Source of the DNA: Nitrospirota bacterium
GTDB lineage: Bacteria; Nitrospirota; CAKKRA01; 9FT-COMBO-42-15
Length of the DNA: 31,294 bases
Reading direction: 5' to 3'
Assembly: GCA_023248415.1 (NCBI GenBank)
Contig: JAHFEP010000003.1
Location: forward strand, 1,637-32,930
Part shown: in pieces, positions 7,444 through 15,833 of the stretch
Layout of the letters: every line of letters begins with the position of its first letter
Numbering within the stretch: the stretch's first letter is position 1
The notes under the pieces: generated by a model
What the model was told of the DNA's origin: nothing
The model's input: the letters and a program-made list of their open reading frames with translations, nothing else
Database searches by the model: none
Translations under genes and position numbers: made by a program

Positions 7444-10059
7444 ATGAAGGAAAAAATCTCAAATCTTGTTTCCAAGCCTGTCCGCTATATAAACAGCGAG
7501 CTCAATAGCATCCATAAAGACCTTTCAAAGGTCAAGACAAAGATAGCGCTTATATTTCCAGATGCCTATGAAATAGGCATGTCCCACCTTGGTTTGAAGA
7601 TACTCTATCATATAATAAATCAGAGAGAAGACGCAGCAGCAGAAAGGGCATATGCGCCGTGGCTTGATTATGAAGAGCAGCTTCGTAAAAACATACTGCC
7701 GCTTACAAGCCTTGAGACAAATCTGCCTCTGAATAAATTTGATATACTCGGGTTTACGCTTCCCTATGAGCTTACATACACAAATATCCTGAACATCTTA
7801 AATTTAGGCAATATACCTTTAATGTCCTCTGAAAGGGATGAAAGATATCCGCTTATAATTGCGGGCGGCGCATGCGCATTTAATGCAGAGCCAATTGCAG
7901 ATTTTATTGATGCCATTGTGCTTGGCGATGGCGAGGAGATTATAAATGAGATAATAGATGTGTATCAGGCATGGAAGGAGAAGTCTCAAAGCAAAAAAGA
8001 GCTGCTGCATCTGCTATCAAAGATTGAGGGTATATATATTCCATCTTTTTATAATATTGAATATAATCACGACGGAACAGTATCAGGCATTACGGCTCTG
8101 AATAATGCGCCTGAAAAGATAAATAGAAGGATTATTTCTGACTTAGATAAAGCGCCCTTTCCAGATAAACCCATTCTGCCTTATATGAGGATTGTTCACG
8201 ACAGGGTTACCATTGAGATATCACGAGGCTGCACAAGGGGATGCAGATTCTGCCAGGCAGGGAGCATTTACAGACCTGTTAGGGAGAGGAGCCCTGAGAC
8301 TATTCATAGGATAGTTGAGAGCTCATTAAAGGCAACAGGCTATGAAGAGATATCGCTTGTGTCTTTAAGCACAGGGGACTACGGCTGCCTCTCGCCGCTT
8401 TTATCAGGCCTCATGGATAAATACATAGATAAAAAGGTTTCCATATCGCTGCCGTCAATGAGGCTCGGCACGCTTCACTCTGATGTCATAAAACAGATAC
8501 GACGGGTAAAGAAGACTGGCTTTACCTTAGCGCCAGAGGCAGGCACAGCGCGATTAAGAAGGGTAATCAATAAAGAGATGAGCGATGAAGAGTTTGATGA
8601 AACTATGAGAGAGGTCTTTAGAGAGGGATGGGGCTCTATAAAGCTGTATTTTATGCTCGGTCTTCCAACTGAAACAGATGTGGATATACAAGGGATAATA
8701 GACCTTGCAGAAAGGGCAAAGAGGATAAGCAAGGAGGTCTCTGGCAGGCAAAAAAATATCAACATAAGCATATCCACCTTTGTTCAAAAGCCGCATACAG
8801 CGTTTCAGTGGATGGGACAGATAACGCTTGAGGAGATTAAGAAGAAGCAATACTATCTTAAAAGGACATTGGAAAAGAAAGGCATCAGTGTAAAATGGCA
8901 CAGGCCCGAGCTCTCCTTTATTGAGGCTGTATTCTCAAAGGGGGACAGGAGGCTTGGGCAGGTCTTGAAAACAGCATGGGAACGCGGCTGCAGGTTTGAC
9001 GGCTGGACAGAGGCATTTAACTTTGATAAATGGCTGATGGCATTTAATGCCTGTGCAATAAGCCCTGAATTTTATGCAAACAGGGAAAGAAAGATTGATG
9101 AGATTCTTCCATGGGACCACCTTTATACTGGCATATACAAAAAATTTTTAGAAAAGGAGCTGAAGTTTTCAGCAAATGAAAAGGTGCTTGCTGACTGCAG
9201 ATTCGGCGACTGCTTTTACTGCGGTGTATGCGATAAAGGAAAGATAGGAGAAGATAAGACAGAGAACAAGGGCATATCGCCAAAGGTCTTTCAGCCTTCA
9301 GGCCTCAAAATATCAAAGGGTGTTGAGCAGTTTGTTAAACAGGATAAGCTTCCATTTAAGGTTCGCATAAAATACACAAGGACAGGGCAATTGAGGTTCC
9401 TTTCGCACCTTGAATTGATGACAGCAATAATCAGGGCATTCAGAAGGACAGACATACCCATTGCCTATTCAGAGGGGTTTGCTGCGCATCCAAAGCTCTC
9501 CTTTGGCCCTGCCCTTCCTGTTGGCACAGAGAGTGAGTCTGAATATCTTGATGCAGAATTAACACACAAAATCAGTCTGGACAAGGTTCTTTCAGCATTG
9601 AACGTACAATTCCCGCACGGGATGAAGGCGCTTGATGCACAATATATTTTATTTAAAACAGGCTCATTGTCAGCAGCAATCACAGGGTTTAGTTATATTG
9701 TTACAATGCCGCCTGATACTGCCTGCAATATTTCTAAAGATATTATTAGTGAAATGCTGCAAAAAAAGGGTATAATAGTAAAACGCAGGACAGCAACAGG
9801 GGAAAAAGAGGTTGATATAAGACCTTATATTAAAGAAATAAAAATATTATCAAAGGAGTTAGAGGTTAAGCTGCATATGCTGATACAAAACAGGGATGGA
9901 AGGGGCTGCAAGCCCACAGAGGTGATTCAGGCGCTCCTTCATCTTTCTGAGGATGAAGTAAGGTCAGTGATGATTAAAAGGACAGGGCTTTATATTTTTA
10001 AAAATGGTGAATGGCAAAGCCCTATGAACGAGGTTGTCAAGGCTGTGACATATGCTTAG
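7444..10059 (+). CDS. Radical SAM protein fused to DUF2344
   Basis: The 871-residue fusion has three parts. An N-terminal region (about 30-200) has a cobalamin-binding-like fold with IALIFPDAYEIGMSHLG but no clear DxHxxG. A radical SAM domain carries EISRGCTRGCRFC, whose cysteines C263, C267 and C270 bind the SAM [4Fe-4S] cluster. A C-terminal DUF2344 domain begins near residue 636 (KVRIKYTRTGQLRFLSHLEL). A linker cysteine group, ADCRFGDCFYCGVC near 580-593, may bind a further metal or cluster. Such fusions, and split versions, often neighbour RNase E/G genes, as here. The substrate is not known to me; an RNA or tRNA modification role would fit the context but is inference. No clear ribosome-binding site precedes the ATG. 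Confidence 0.88.
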   Translation: MKEKISNLVSKPVRYINSELNSIHKDLSKVKTKIALIFPDAYEIGMSHLGLKILYHIINQREDAAAERAYAPWLDYEEQLRKNILPLTSLETNLPLNKFDILGFTLPYELTYTNILNILNLGNIPLMSSERDERYPLIIAGGACAFNAEPIADFIDAIVLGDGEEIINEIIDVYQAWKEKSQSKKELLHLLSKIEGIYIPSFYNIEYNHDGTVSGITALNNAPEKINRRIISDLDKAPFPDKPILPYMRIVHDRVTIEISRGCTRGCRFCQAGSIYRPVRERSPETIHRIVESSLKATGYEEISLVSLSTGDYGCLSPLLSGLMDKYIDKKVSISLPSMRLGTLHSDVIKQIRRVKKTGFTLAPEAGTARLRRVINKEMSDEEFDETMREVFREGWGSIKLYFMLGLPTETDVDIQGIIDLAERAKRISKEVSGRQKNINISISTFVQKPHTAFQWMGQITLEEIKKKQYYLKRTLEKKGISVKWHRPELSFIEAVFSKGDRRLGQVLKTAWERGCRFDGWTEAFNFDKWLMAFNACAISPEFYANRERKIDEILPWDHLYTGIYKKFLEKELKFSANEKVLADCRFGDCFYCGVCDKGKIGEDKTENKGISPKVFQPSGLKISKGVEQFVKQDKLPFKVRIKYTRTGQLRFLSHLELMTAIIRAFRRTDIPIAYSEGFAAHPKLSFGPALPVGTESESEYLDAELTHKISLDKVLSALNVQFPHGMKALDAQYILFKTGSLSAAITGFSYIVTMPPDTACNISKDIISEMLQKKGIIVKRRTATGEKEVDIRPYIKEIKILSKELEVKLHMLIQNRDGRGCKPTEVIQALLHLSEDEVRSVMIKRTGLYIFKNGEWQSPMNEVVKAVTYA

Positions 10060-10071
10060 CGGGGTAGAACG

Positions 10072-11601
10072 ATGGCATTAGAAATAATTATAAATGCAAC
10101 AGGAGAAGAAACAAGGGTTGCGCTTTTAGAGGGCGGCGAGATAACAGAGCTTTATATTGACAGAAAAAGGGACAGAGGCATCGCCGGCAATATATATAAA
10201 GGAAAGGTTATCAGGGTCCTTCCGGGCATGCAGGCAGCATTCGTTGATATTGGCCTTGAAAAGGCGGCCTTTCTGTATGTCTCTGAGGTGAGCGCAAACA
10301 TAGAAGAATACGCAAGGATGATGGAGGACGAGACAGGCGAGGCCAGACTTGAATTTGAAGGCGAAGCCAGTGAAACAGCAAAGGCAAAAAAGACGAGTTC
10401 TGTGTTGATTGAGGACCTCTTGCAAGAGGGCCAGGAGATAATGGTGCAGGTAATAAAAGAGCCAATAGGGACAAAGGGCCCGAGGGTTACGACGTACACA
10501 ACCCTTCCCGGAAGGTATCTTGTGTATATGCCTACCATTGAACATATCGGCATATCAAGGAGGATTGAAGACGAGGCTGAGAGAAGGAGACTGAGGGAGC
10601 TTATCAACAGACTAAAGAAACCCGGCGCAGGTTATATAATACGGACAGTAAGCGAGGGCGTGAGTGAAGAGGAGTTTAAGGCAGATATAGAATTTTTAGA
10701 GCTCCTGTGGCAGAACATCCAGCAGAAGAGGGACAAGCTGTCTGCTCCAAGCCTCTTGCATACAGATTTGGATATAGTCTTTCGCGTGGTAAGGGACCTC
10801 TTTACGCCAAAGGTGGATAAACTGGTTGTTGACTCAAAACAGGAATATATGCAAATCAAGGAATTTGTTGATTCCTTTCTTCCAAAGCTGAGTTCCCGTG
10901 TGGAGTTATACGAAAAGGATGAGCCTATCTTTGATGCCTACGAGTTAGAGATAGAGATATCCCGCGCCCTTGGGAGAAAGGTCTGGCTGAAATCAGGGGG
11001 CTATATTGTAATTGACCATACAGAGGCATTGACTGCCATAGATGTAAATACAGGAAGGTATGTTGGAAAGAGGAACCCTGAAGATACTATCCTAAAGACC
11101 AATCTTGAGGCAGTTAAGGAGATAGCGTATCAACTGCGGCTAAGAAACATCGGCGGGATTATAATAATAGACTTTATTGATATGCTGAAGGAGAAGAACA
11201 GAAAAAAGGTTTTTAATGTCCTGCAGGAGGCCCTTTCCGGTGATAAGGCACGCACAAATATCCAGCAGATATCTGAGCTCGGCCTTGTTGAGATGTCAAG
11301 GAAGAGGACCAGAGAAGACCTGCAGCGGGCATTGTGCGAACCATGCGCATACTGTGAAGGAAAGGGCTATCTGAAATCTGCTACAACAACATGCTATGAA
11401 ATCTTCCGGGAAATAAGAAGGACAGCGGCTTCTTCAACCAGCAGCAAGATTATGGTTACTGTAAACTCATCTGTAGCCAATCTTTTATATGATGAAGAGA
11501 GGCAGGGCATAGATGAACTTGAGAACAGATATAAGAAGAAGATTGTTATAAAAGCAGACCCGAACCTCCATCAGGAGCAGTACGATATCGTTTTTATATA
11601 A
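10072..11601 (+). CDS. rng: Ribonuclease G (RNase E/G family)
   Basis: The 509-residue protein has the family's catalytic core and no long C-terminal scaffold, so RNase G is the better name. The N-terminal S1 region (about 36-130) includes GNIYKGKVIRVLPGMQAAFVDIG, with an acidic insert around 85-115. The RNase H-like catalytic part has AIDVNTG with D324 and IIDFIDM with D367, the pair expected to bind magnesium. The zinc-link CEPC (C422 and C425) near the end mediates dimerisation in E. coli RNase E. It processes rRNA precursors and decays mRNA in the cytoplasm. It starts 12 bases after the radical SAM-DUF2344 gene. Confidence 0.95.
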   Translation: MALEIIINATGEETRVALLEGGEITELYIDRKRDRGIAGNIYKGKVIRVLPGMQAAFVDIGLEKAAFLYVSEVSANIEEYARMMEDETGEARLEFEGEASETAKAKKTSSVLIEDLLQEGQEIMVQVIKEPIGTKGPRVTTYTTLPGRYLVYMPTIEHIGISRRIEDEAERRRLRELINRLKKPGAGYIIRTVSEGVSEEEFKADIEFLELLWQNIQQKRDKLSAPSLLHTDLDIVFRVVRDLFTPKVDKLVVDSKQEYMQIKEFVDSFLPKLSSRVELYEKDEPIFDAYELEIEISRALGRKVWLKSGGYIVIDHTEALTAIDVNTGRYVGKRNPEDTILKTNLEAVKEIAYQLRLRNIGGIIIIDFIDMLKEKNRKKVFNVLQEALSGDKARTNIQQISELGLVEMSRKRTREDLQRALCEPCAYCEGKGYLKSATTTCYEIFREIRRTAASSTSSKIMVTVNSSVANLLYDEERQGIDELENRYKKKIVIKADPNLHQEQYDIVFI

Positions 11602-11613
11602 GAAAGGCTTAAG

Positions 11614-13104
11614 ATGAACTGGAAAAATGTATTGTGCGTTTATCCTTACAGAACTGACCCGTTATTCAGATTCTGGAGGATCCCGCCTATCGGCTTAGAG
11701 ATTGTTGCATCTGCAATAAAACCCCTTGCAGATAATGTAGAGATAATTGATATGAGGTTTGAGGATGATGCAGCGCCTTTTATTAAAGATAAAGATCTGG
11801 TCTGCTTTTCGCTGAACTGGGGGAATCCAAAGGCTATTGGAGGCTCAAGCAAGTTTGATCTGGAATTTGTTTTTAACACAATAAACAGCATACCAAAAGG
11901 CAAGACAGTTGTTGCAGGCGGCCGTTTTGCAACAGATTATGCAGATATGCTATTAAAGGAGCTGCCGAGAATTGACATCATCATCAGAGGATATGGCGAG
12001 GACCCGATGGTTGAGCTTTTTAAAAAGGGCTCGCCAGCAGGCATTGAAGGCATATCATACAGAGACGGCAGCAATGTCATACATAATAGAGACAGGAATC
12101 AGCTTGTTATCACAGGGATATACCCTGACAGGTCTTTAAGAAGATACCGCTATACTGCCTTGTCTATGGGTGTTGACTCAATCTATGCCTCGCAGGGCTG
12201 TCCGTTTAAATGCATATACTGCGAGTTTACAGAAAAGAAATGGTTATCGCGTTCAGCAGAATCTATAATAGAAGAGCTGAAGACAATGGATGAGGATGTT
12301 GAGATTGTATTCTTTACGGACAATAATGTCTTTCATGATATGGACAGGATGGATAAGCTTTGCGATGCTATTAAAAGGGAGGGTATAAAAAAGAGGTATC
12401 TTGCACAGTGCCGTGTAGAGTCATTAGTTAAAAGACCTGATGTAATAAAGAAATTGGGTGAAACAGGTTTTTTAATCGGCGTTGGAATAGAGAGCTTTAA
12501 TGAGGATGTCCTGCGCTGGCTTAAAAAGGGATACAGGCCTGACCTGATATGGCAGGCATTTGAGAATGTGAGAAAGACAGATATACTTGCTTTAGGCTTT
12601 TTTATAATTGGAAATTATAAAGAGACAAGAGAGGATATGTTAAAAACAGCGGATTTTGCAAAGAGGGCAGGTCTTGATTTCATAAATGTAAGCAGGCTCC
12701 TCTGCTATCCTAAAACCGAGCTTCACAGTATAATCTCAAAGCTTTCTGATTATCACATTGATGAAAATAGAAATATTGTCTATTCAGATTATTATTCTGT
12801 AAAGGACTTAAGCAAAATAAGAAAGGCGATAAACAGGCGGTTTTACAGCCCATTGCATCTTCTAAGGACATTTTCAAGGTTCAGTTATCATTTTAATATT
12901 TTAAGGGTCTTAAGGCAGATGACATTGGAGATAATCTTAAGAAGCATCTTTAAAAAAGGCAAGTGGATAGACAGATTTCTCTATTTAACAAATAAATATA
13001 ATATACTCTATCCGGTAGATTTTGTATTTAATGCAATCCTAAAGGCAGTAGGCAGATTGCTTGACCGCATTGCCTCGCGCAAGGCGCTGCATATTACAAA
13101 TTAA
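11614..13104 (+). CDS. B12-binding-like radical SAM protein
   Basis: The 496-residue protein begins with a Rossmann-like cobalamin-binding-type domain (about 1-150; PPIGLEIVASAIKPLADNVEIIDMR). The radical SAM core follows, with YASQGCPFKCIYC (C196, C200, C203), then ECF-like strands and MGVGIESFNEDVLRWLKKGY. The usual cobalamin-ligand motif DxHxxG is not visible, so B12 may not be bound through histidine. The C-terminal 100 residues are basic and partly hydrophobic. It lies 12 bases after rng and probably shares its transcript. The substrate is unknown. Its stop overlaps that of a small convergent gene by two bases. Confidence 0.85.
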   Translation: MNWKNVLCVYPYRTDPLFRFWRIPPIGLEIVASAIKPLADNVEIIDMRFEDDAAPFIKDKDLVCFSLNWGNPKAIGGSSKFDLEFVFNTINSIPKGKTVVAGGRFATDYADMLLKELPRIDIIIRGYGEDPMVELFKKGSPAGIEGISYRDGSNVIHNRDRNQLVITGIYPDRSLRRYRYTALSMGVDSIYASQGCPFKCIYCEFTEKKWLSRSAESIIEELKTMDEDVEIVFFTDNNVFHDMDRMDKLCDAIKREGIKKRYLAQCRVESLVKRPDVIKKLGETGFLIGVGIESFNEDVLRWLKKGYRPDLIWQAFENVRKTDILALGFFIIGNYKETREDMLKTADFAKRAGLDFINVSRLLCYPKTELHSIISKLSDYHIDENRNIVYSDYYSVKDLSKIRKAINRRFYSPLHLLRTFSRFSYHFNILRVLRQMTLEIILRSIFKKGKWIDRFLYLTNKYNILYPVDFVFNAILKAVGRLLDRIASRKALHITN

Positions 13105-13280
13105 GGGTTGATTAGCCTTACAGATACAACATTCCCAATCGGTATGCCAATCCACTGAAACTCGCCTTTGATATTAATCTCCTCCTCGCTTACCTCCATG
13201 AGTATGCCTGTGTAGGTAATCTCATGGGCTACAACCTCAACCTTTTTTCCGATCATCTGCGCTATATCGTCTATTATCAT
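13101..13280 (-). CDS. Small 59-residue beta-rich protein, SH3/LSm-like
   Basis: An open frame from ATG at 13278-13280 to TAA at 13101-13103 encodes 59 residues: MIIDDIAQMIGKKVEVVAHE, then strands ITYTGILMEVSEEEINIKG and EFQWIGIPIGNVVSVRLINP. Alternating strands and turns (GKKVEVVAH, YTGILMEVSEEEINIKG, GNVVSVRLI) suggest a small beta barrel of the SH3 or LSm sort; this is inference. A good ribosome-binding site AGGAG lies about 8 bases upstream. It follows the DUF3786 gene by 21 bases on the same strand, so the two form an operon. Its stop codon overlaps the end of the convergent radical SAM gene. Confidence 0.75.
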   Translation of the reverse strand: MIIDDIAQMIGKKVEVVAHEITYTGILMEVSEEEINIKGEFQWIGIPIGNVVSVRLINP

Positions 13281-13301
13281 AAGAGTCTCCTTTTTGCTTA
13301 G

Positions 13302-14144
13302 CTACACTGTATTAACCATAATCCCTTTTGCCTCGCAAAGCTCCTTTGCAAGCCTCTCTGCAAGAAATACAAGCGATTCAATATCAATAAAGTTAAGGAC
13401 TGTCTTGTCCATTAAGATTTTTACCCTTGCAGGAAATTCTTCTTCTTTATTCTCATCCCAGAACAAAAGCAAAAACGGTATTTTTGGAAGCACAGAAAAT
13501 TTGTATGCGAGGTCGCTTTTAAATTCAGTTGCAGCGTCTGCGCCGCCAAGAAGGCTGCAGGCCTCTCTGAGTTCCTCTTTTTTTCCGGCAAAATTTTTTA
13601 TCAATACATTCTCGCTGTTATCCTTAAAAGACTTCTGTTTAGCAAATGTATTCGGCAGATCGCCAAATGATATCCATTCGTTCTTCAAACTGCCCTTTCC
13701 TCCTGCATTGATATAGATGATTAAAAATATCCTTGCCCATGCACTCGGTGGCTTGCCGTCATCCCCAACAACATCACCAGTTTTTGAAACCCTGTAATTA
13801 TGATTAAGAAATGCAAGATGCAGATACTCTTTGTCATCCTCCTTTAGATGCTCTGCTCCAAGTCCGTTCGCAGATTCTTTAAAGTCAATATCCTTTATCC
13901 TGTTTTTAATCTCCTCTGCTGCCTGTGCATAGGCATTGGAACCTGTTCCTGTGGTTAATGTTTTAATCTCGCTAACAAGGGCGTTAAGCTCTTTAAGCTC
14001 ATCCCCAGAGAGGCTGACGCACTTTTCAATAACCTCCTGCCTTAAGGCAACCCTTGTGGCAAAGACAAAGCAGGACGGGGAGCCGCATCTTCCGCAATTT
14101 GTCTGGGGAAGTTTTTTATATATATCCACAGCAGTAACAACCAT
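13302..14144 (-). CDS. Fe-S cluster protein with DUF3786 domain
   Basis: The 280-residue protein begins with a four-cysteine cluster domain, TNCGRCGSPSCFVFA, plus a fourth cysteine at EKC (C16, C19, C24, C41 approximately). This matches the small Fe-S domain also found in corrinoid Fe-S proteins and RnfB. The remainder matches the DUF3786 pattern (LAYKFSVLPKIPFLLLFWDENKEEEFPAR and a C-terminal LAERLAKELCEAKGI). DUF3786 proteins occur mostly in anaerobes and their role is unknown; the cluster suggests a redox or corrinoid-related task. A consensus-like promoter ends six bases before the ATG and no ribosome-binding site is visible, so the mRNA may be leaderless. Confidence 0.82.
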   Translation of the reverse strand: MVVTAVDIYKKLPQTNCGRCGSPSCFVFATRVALRQEVIEKCVSLSGDELKELNALVSEIKTLTTGTGSNAYAQAAEEIKNRIKDIDFKESANGLGAEHLKEDDKEYLHLAFLNHNYRVSKTGDVVGDDGKPPSAWARIFLIIYINAGGKGSLKNEWISFGDLPNTFAKQKSFKDNSENVLIKNFAGKKEELREACSLLGGADAATEFKSDLAYKFSVLPKIPFLLLFWDENKEEEFPARVKILMDKTVLNFIDIESLVFLAERLAKELCEAKGIMVNTV

Positions 14145-14150
14145 AAAGGA

Positions 14151-14180
14151 ATATTAACCGAAAAGAGGGGCTTGTGTCAA
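14151..14180 (-). promoter_or_regulatory. Strong promoter of the DUF3786 gene, leaderless arrangement
   Basis: Minus strand: TTGACA (14175-14180), 18-base spacer, TAATAT (14151-14156). The start codon is at 14142-14144, only six bases past the -10 box. The expected transcription start therefore falls on or beside the ATG. Confidence 0.6.
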
Positions 14181-14216
14181 TTAAGCATATCCATTTTTTG
14201 AATATGGAATTTTATC

Positions 14217-14245
14217 TTGCAAAAGCAGTGGTTTTATGATATTTT
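14217..14245 (+). promoter_or_regulatory. Candidate rpsB operon promoter
   Basis: TTGCAA (14217-14222), 17-base spacer and TATTTT (14240-14245) form one possible promoter. TATGAT at 14235-14240 is an alternative -10 box with a poorer -35. Either would give a leader of about 120-130 bases before rpsB. Confidence 0.35.
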
Positions 14246-14293
14246 TATAAGGTTTAAATATCCCACACGCTGTCCGTATTGCAGGAGGCGGTG

Positions 14294-14310
14294 TCCTGAA
14301 ATATTCAGGA
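14294..14310 (+). promoter_or_regulatory. Hairpin in the rpsB leader
   Basis: TCCTGAA (14294-14300) and TTCAGGA (14304-14310) form a perfect 7-bp stem with a 3-base loop, in the roughly 130-base untranslated leader of rpsB. S2 is known to control its own operon through leader structures in several bacteria. Whether this hairpin is such an element is inference; it lacks a T-run and is not a terminator. Confidence 0.35.
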
Positions 14311-14373
14311 TTCCTTCTGTAAGCTGATGGATAGCGGAGGAAAAACCAAACGGCAAGGAGGTGAAAAAGAAAA

Positions 14374-15153
14374 ATGGCGATAACTTTAAAAGAATTATTA
14401 GAAGCAGGTGTTCATTTCGGCCATCAGACAAAACGTTGGAATCCAAAGATGAAGAAGTTCATCTTCGGAGAGCGGAATGGAATCCATATAATTGACCTTC
14501 AAAAGACACTTAAAAAGTTCCATGATGCTGCTGAATTTATAAAGGACATAACAGCAAAAGGCGAGCTTGTGCTCTTTGTAGGCACAAAAAGACAGGCGCA
14601 GGAAACCATTGAGGCAGAAGCCAGGCGGTGCGGCATGTTTTATGTCAATCAACGTTGGCTCGGCGGCATGCTGACAAATTTTAAGACCATTAAAAAAAGC
14701 ATCAGCAAGCTGAAAAAACTGGATTCTGATAAGGCAAACGGCGTGTTTGAGCTTCTGACTAAAAAAGAGGCAACTAATTTAGAGAAGGAGCGCGTTCAGC
14801 TTCAGAAGATACTCGGCGGCATAAAGGAGATGGATGTCCTTCCTGGCGCAATATTCGTGATTGACTCTAAGAAGGAACAGATTGCTATCATGGAGGCAAG
14901 ACGTCTCAATATCCCTGTTGTTGCTGTAGTTGACTCAAACTGCGACCCTGATGAAGCAGACTATGTAATACCGGGCAATGATGATGCCATCAGGGCTATC
15001 AAGCTCCTTACTGCAAAGGTAGCAGACGCAGTTATTGATGGAAAACAGTTTTTAGCAGAAAAGCCTGCTGAAACTGCATCAGCAACAGAGGCGCCTGTTC
15101 AGGCTGCAGAAGAAGTAGCGGCAGCAGTGGAAGCAGAAAATAGCGGAGCATAA
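14374..15153 (+). CDS. rpsB: 30S ribosomal protein S2
   Basis: The 259-residue protein has S2 hallmarks: LLEAGVHFGHQTKRWNPKM at the start, FVGTKRQAQETI, YVNQRWLGGMLTNFKTI and VVDSNCDPDEADYVIPGNDDA. S2 binds the small subunit near the exit of the mRNA. Residues after about 230 are an Ala/Glu-rich tail that varies in the family. The ribosome-binding site AAGGAGGTGA (14355-14364) is a full complement of the usual 16S 3' end, as expected for a highly translated gene. It heads rpsB-tsf-pyrH-frr. Confidence 0.98.
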   Translation: MAITLKELLEAGVHFGHQTKRWNPKMKKFIFGERNGIHIIDLQKTLKKFHDAAEFIKDITAKGELVLFVGTKRQAQETIEAEARRCGMFYVNQRWLGGMLTNFKTIKKSISKLKKLDSDKANGVFELLTKKEATNLEKERVQLQKILGGIKEMDVLPGAIFVIDSKKEQIAIMEARRLNIPVVAVVDSNCDPDEADYVIPGNDDAIRAIKLLTAKVADAVIDGKQFLAEKPAETASATEAPVQAAEEVAAAVEAENSGA

Positions 15154-15165
15154 TAATATGTGTAG

Positions 15166-15185
15166 GGGCGGGCATTAACCCGCCC
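15166..15185 (+). repeat. GC-rich hairpin between rpsB and tsf
   Basis: GGGCGGG (15166-15172) and CCCGCCC (15179-15185) make a perfect 7-bp GC stem with a 6-base loop. Flanking ATAATATGT and ACATTAT can extend it with a bulge. No T-run follows, so it is not a simple terminator. It may attenuate or stabilise the message, lowering tsf relative to rpsB, or be a REP-like repeat; the motif around GTAGGGGCGGGC resembles dispersed short repeats. Confidence 0.5.
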
Positions 15186-15214
15186 TGAACATTATGTTTT
15201 AGGAGGATTTTTTA

Positions 15215-15832
15215 ATGGAAGTTGAGGCAGTACTGGTTAAAGAACTAAGAGAAAAGACCGGCGCAGGCATAATGGATTGCAAAAAGGTCCTTGCAGAGGC
15301 CAATGGAGATATTGAAAAGGCAATAGACCTCCTTCGTAAGAAGGGCCTTTCAGCAGCAGCAAAAAAGGCTGAGAGGGTCGCTGCTGAAGGCGCTATAGGC
15401 TCCTATATACATGCAGGCGCAAAGATAGGGGTACTCGTAGAGATTAACTGTGAAACAGATTTTGTTGCAAGGAATGAGGAGTTTAAAGAGCTTGTAAAGG
15501 ATATTGCTATGCACATTGCCGGCTCAGGCATTCCGCCTTTGTATGTAAAGAAAGAAGATGTTCCAGCAGATGTAATTGAAAAAGAAAAAGACATTTACAG
15601 GGCACAGGCAAAGGAAACAGGAAAGCCTGCAAATGTTATTGAAAAAATCGTTGAAGGCAAGCTTGAAAAATTTTATGCAGACTTTTGCCTGATGGAGCAG
15701 GTCTTTATTAAAGACCCTGAGGGGAAGCTGAAGATAAAGGACATTATCAGCCAGAAGATTGCAAAATTCGGTGAAAATATTGTGCTAAGAAGGTTTATCA
15801 GATTTAAACTCGGGGAGATGGCTCCAAAATAA
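15215..15832 (+). CDS. tsf: Elongation factor Ts
   Basis: The 205-residue protein is the short form of EF-Ts, the nucleotide exchange factor for EF-Tu. The N-terminal UBA-like domain has VKELREKTGAGIMDCKKVL. The core carries NCETDFVARNEEF, which includes the TDFV segment that displaces magnesium and GDP from EF-Tu. It lacks the longer core duplication seen in E. coli and ends shortly after the coiled-coil region. A good AGGAGG precedes the ATG. pyrH starts one base after the stop. Confidence 0.97.
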   Translation: MEVEAVLVKELREKTGAGIMDCKKVLAEANGDIEKAIDLLRKKGLSAAAKKAERVAAEGAIGSYIHAGAKIGVLVEINCETDFVARNEEFKELVKDIAMHIAGSGIPPLYVKKEDVPADVIEKEKDIYRAQAKETGKPANVIEKIVEGKLEKFYADFCLMEQVFIKDPEGKLKIKDIISQKIAKFGENIVLRRFIRFKLGEMAPK

Positions 15833-15833
15833 G

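Noticed and set aside
14294..14310. rpsB leader hairpin as a terminator
   Set aside because: No T-run follows and it stands upstream of a highly expressed gene; kept only as a leader structure.
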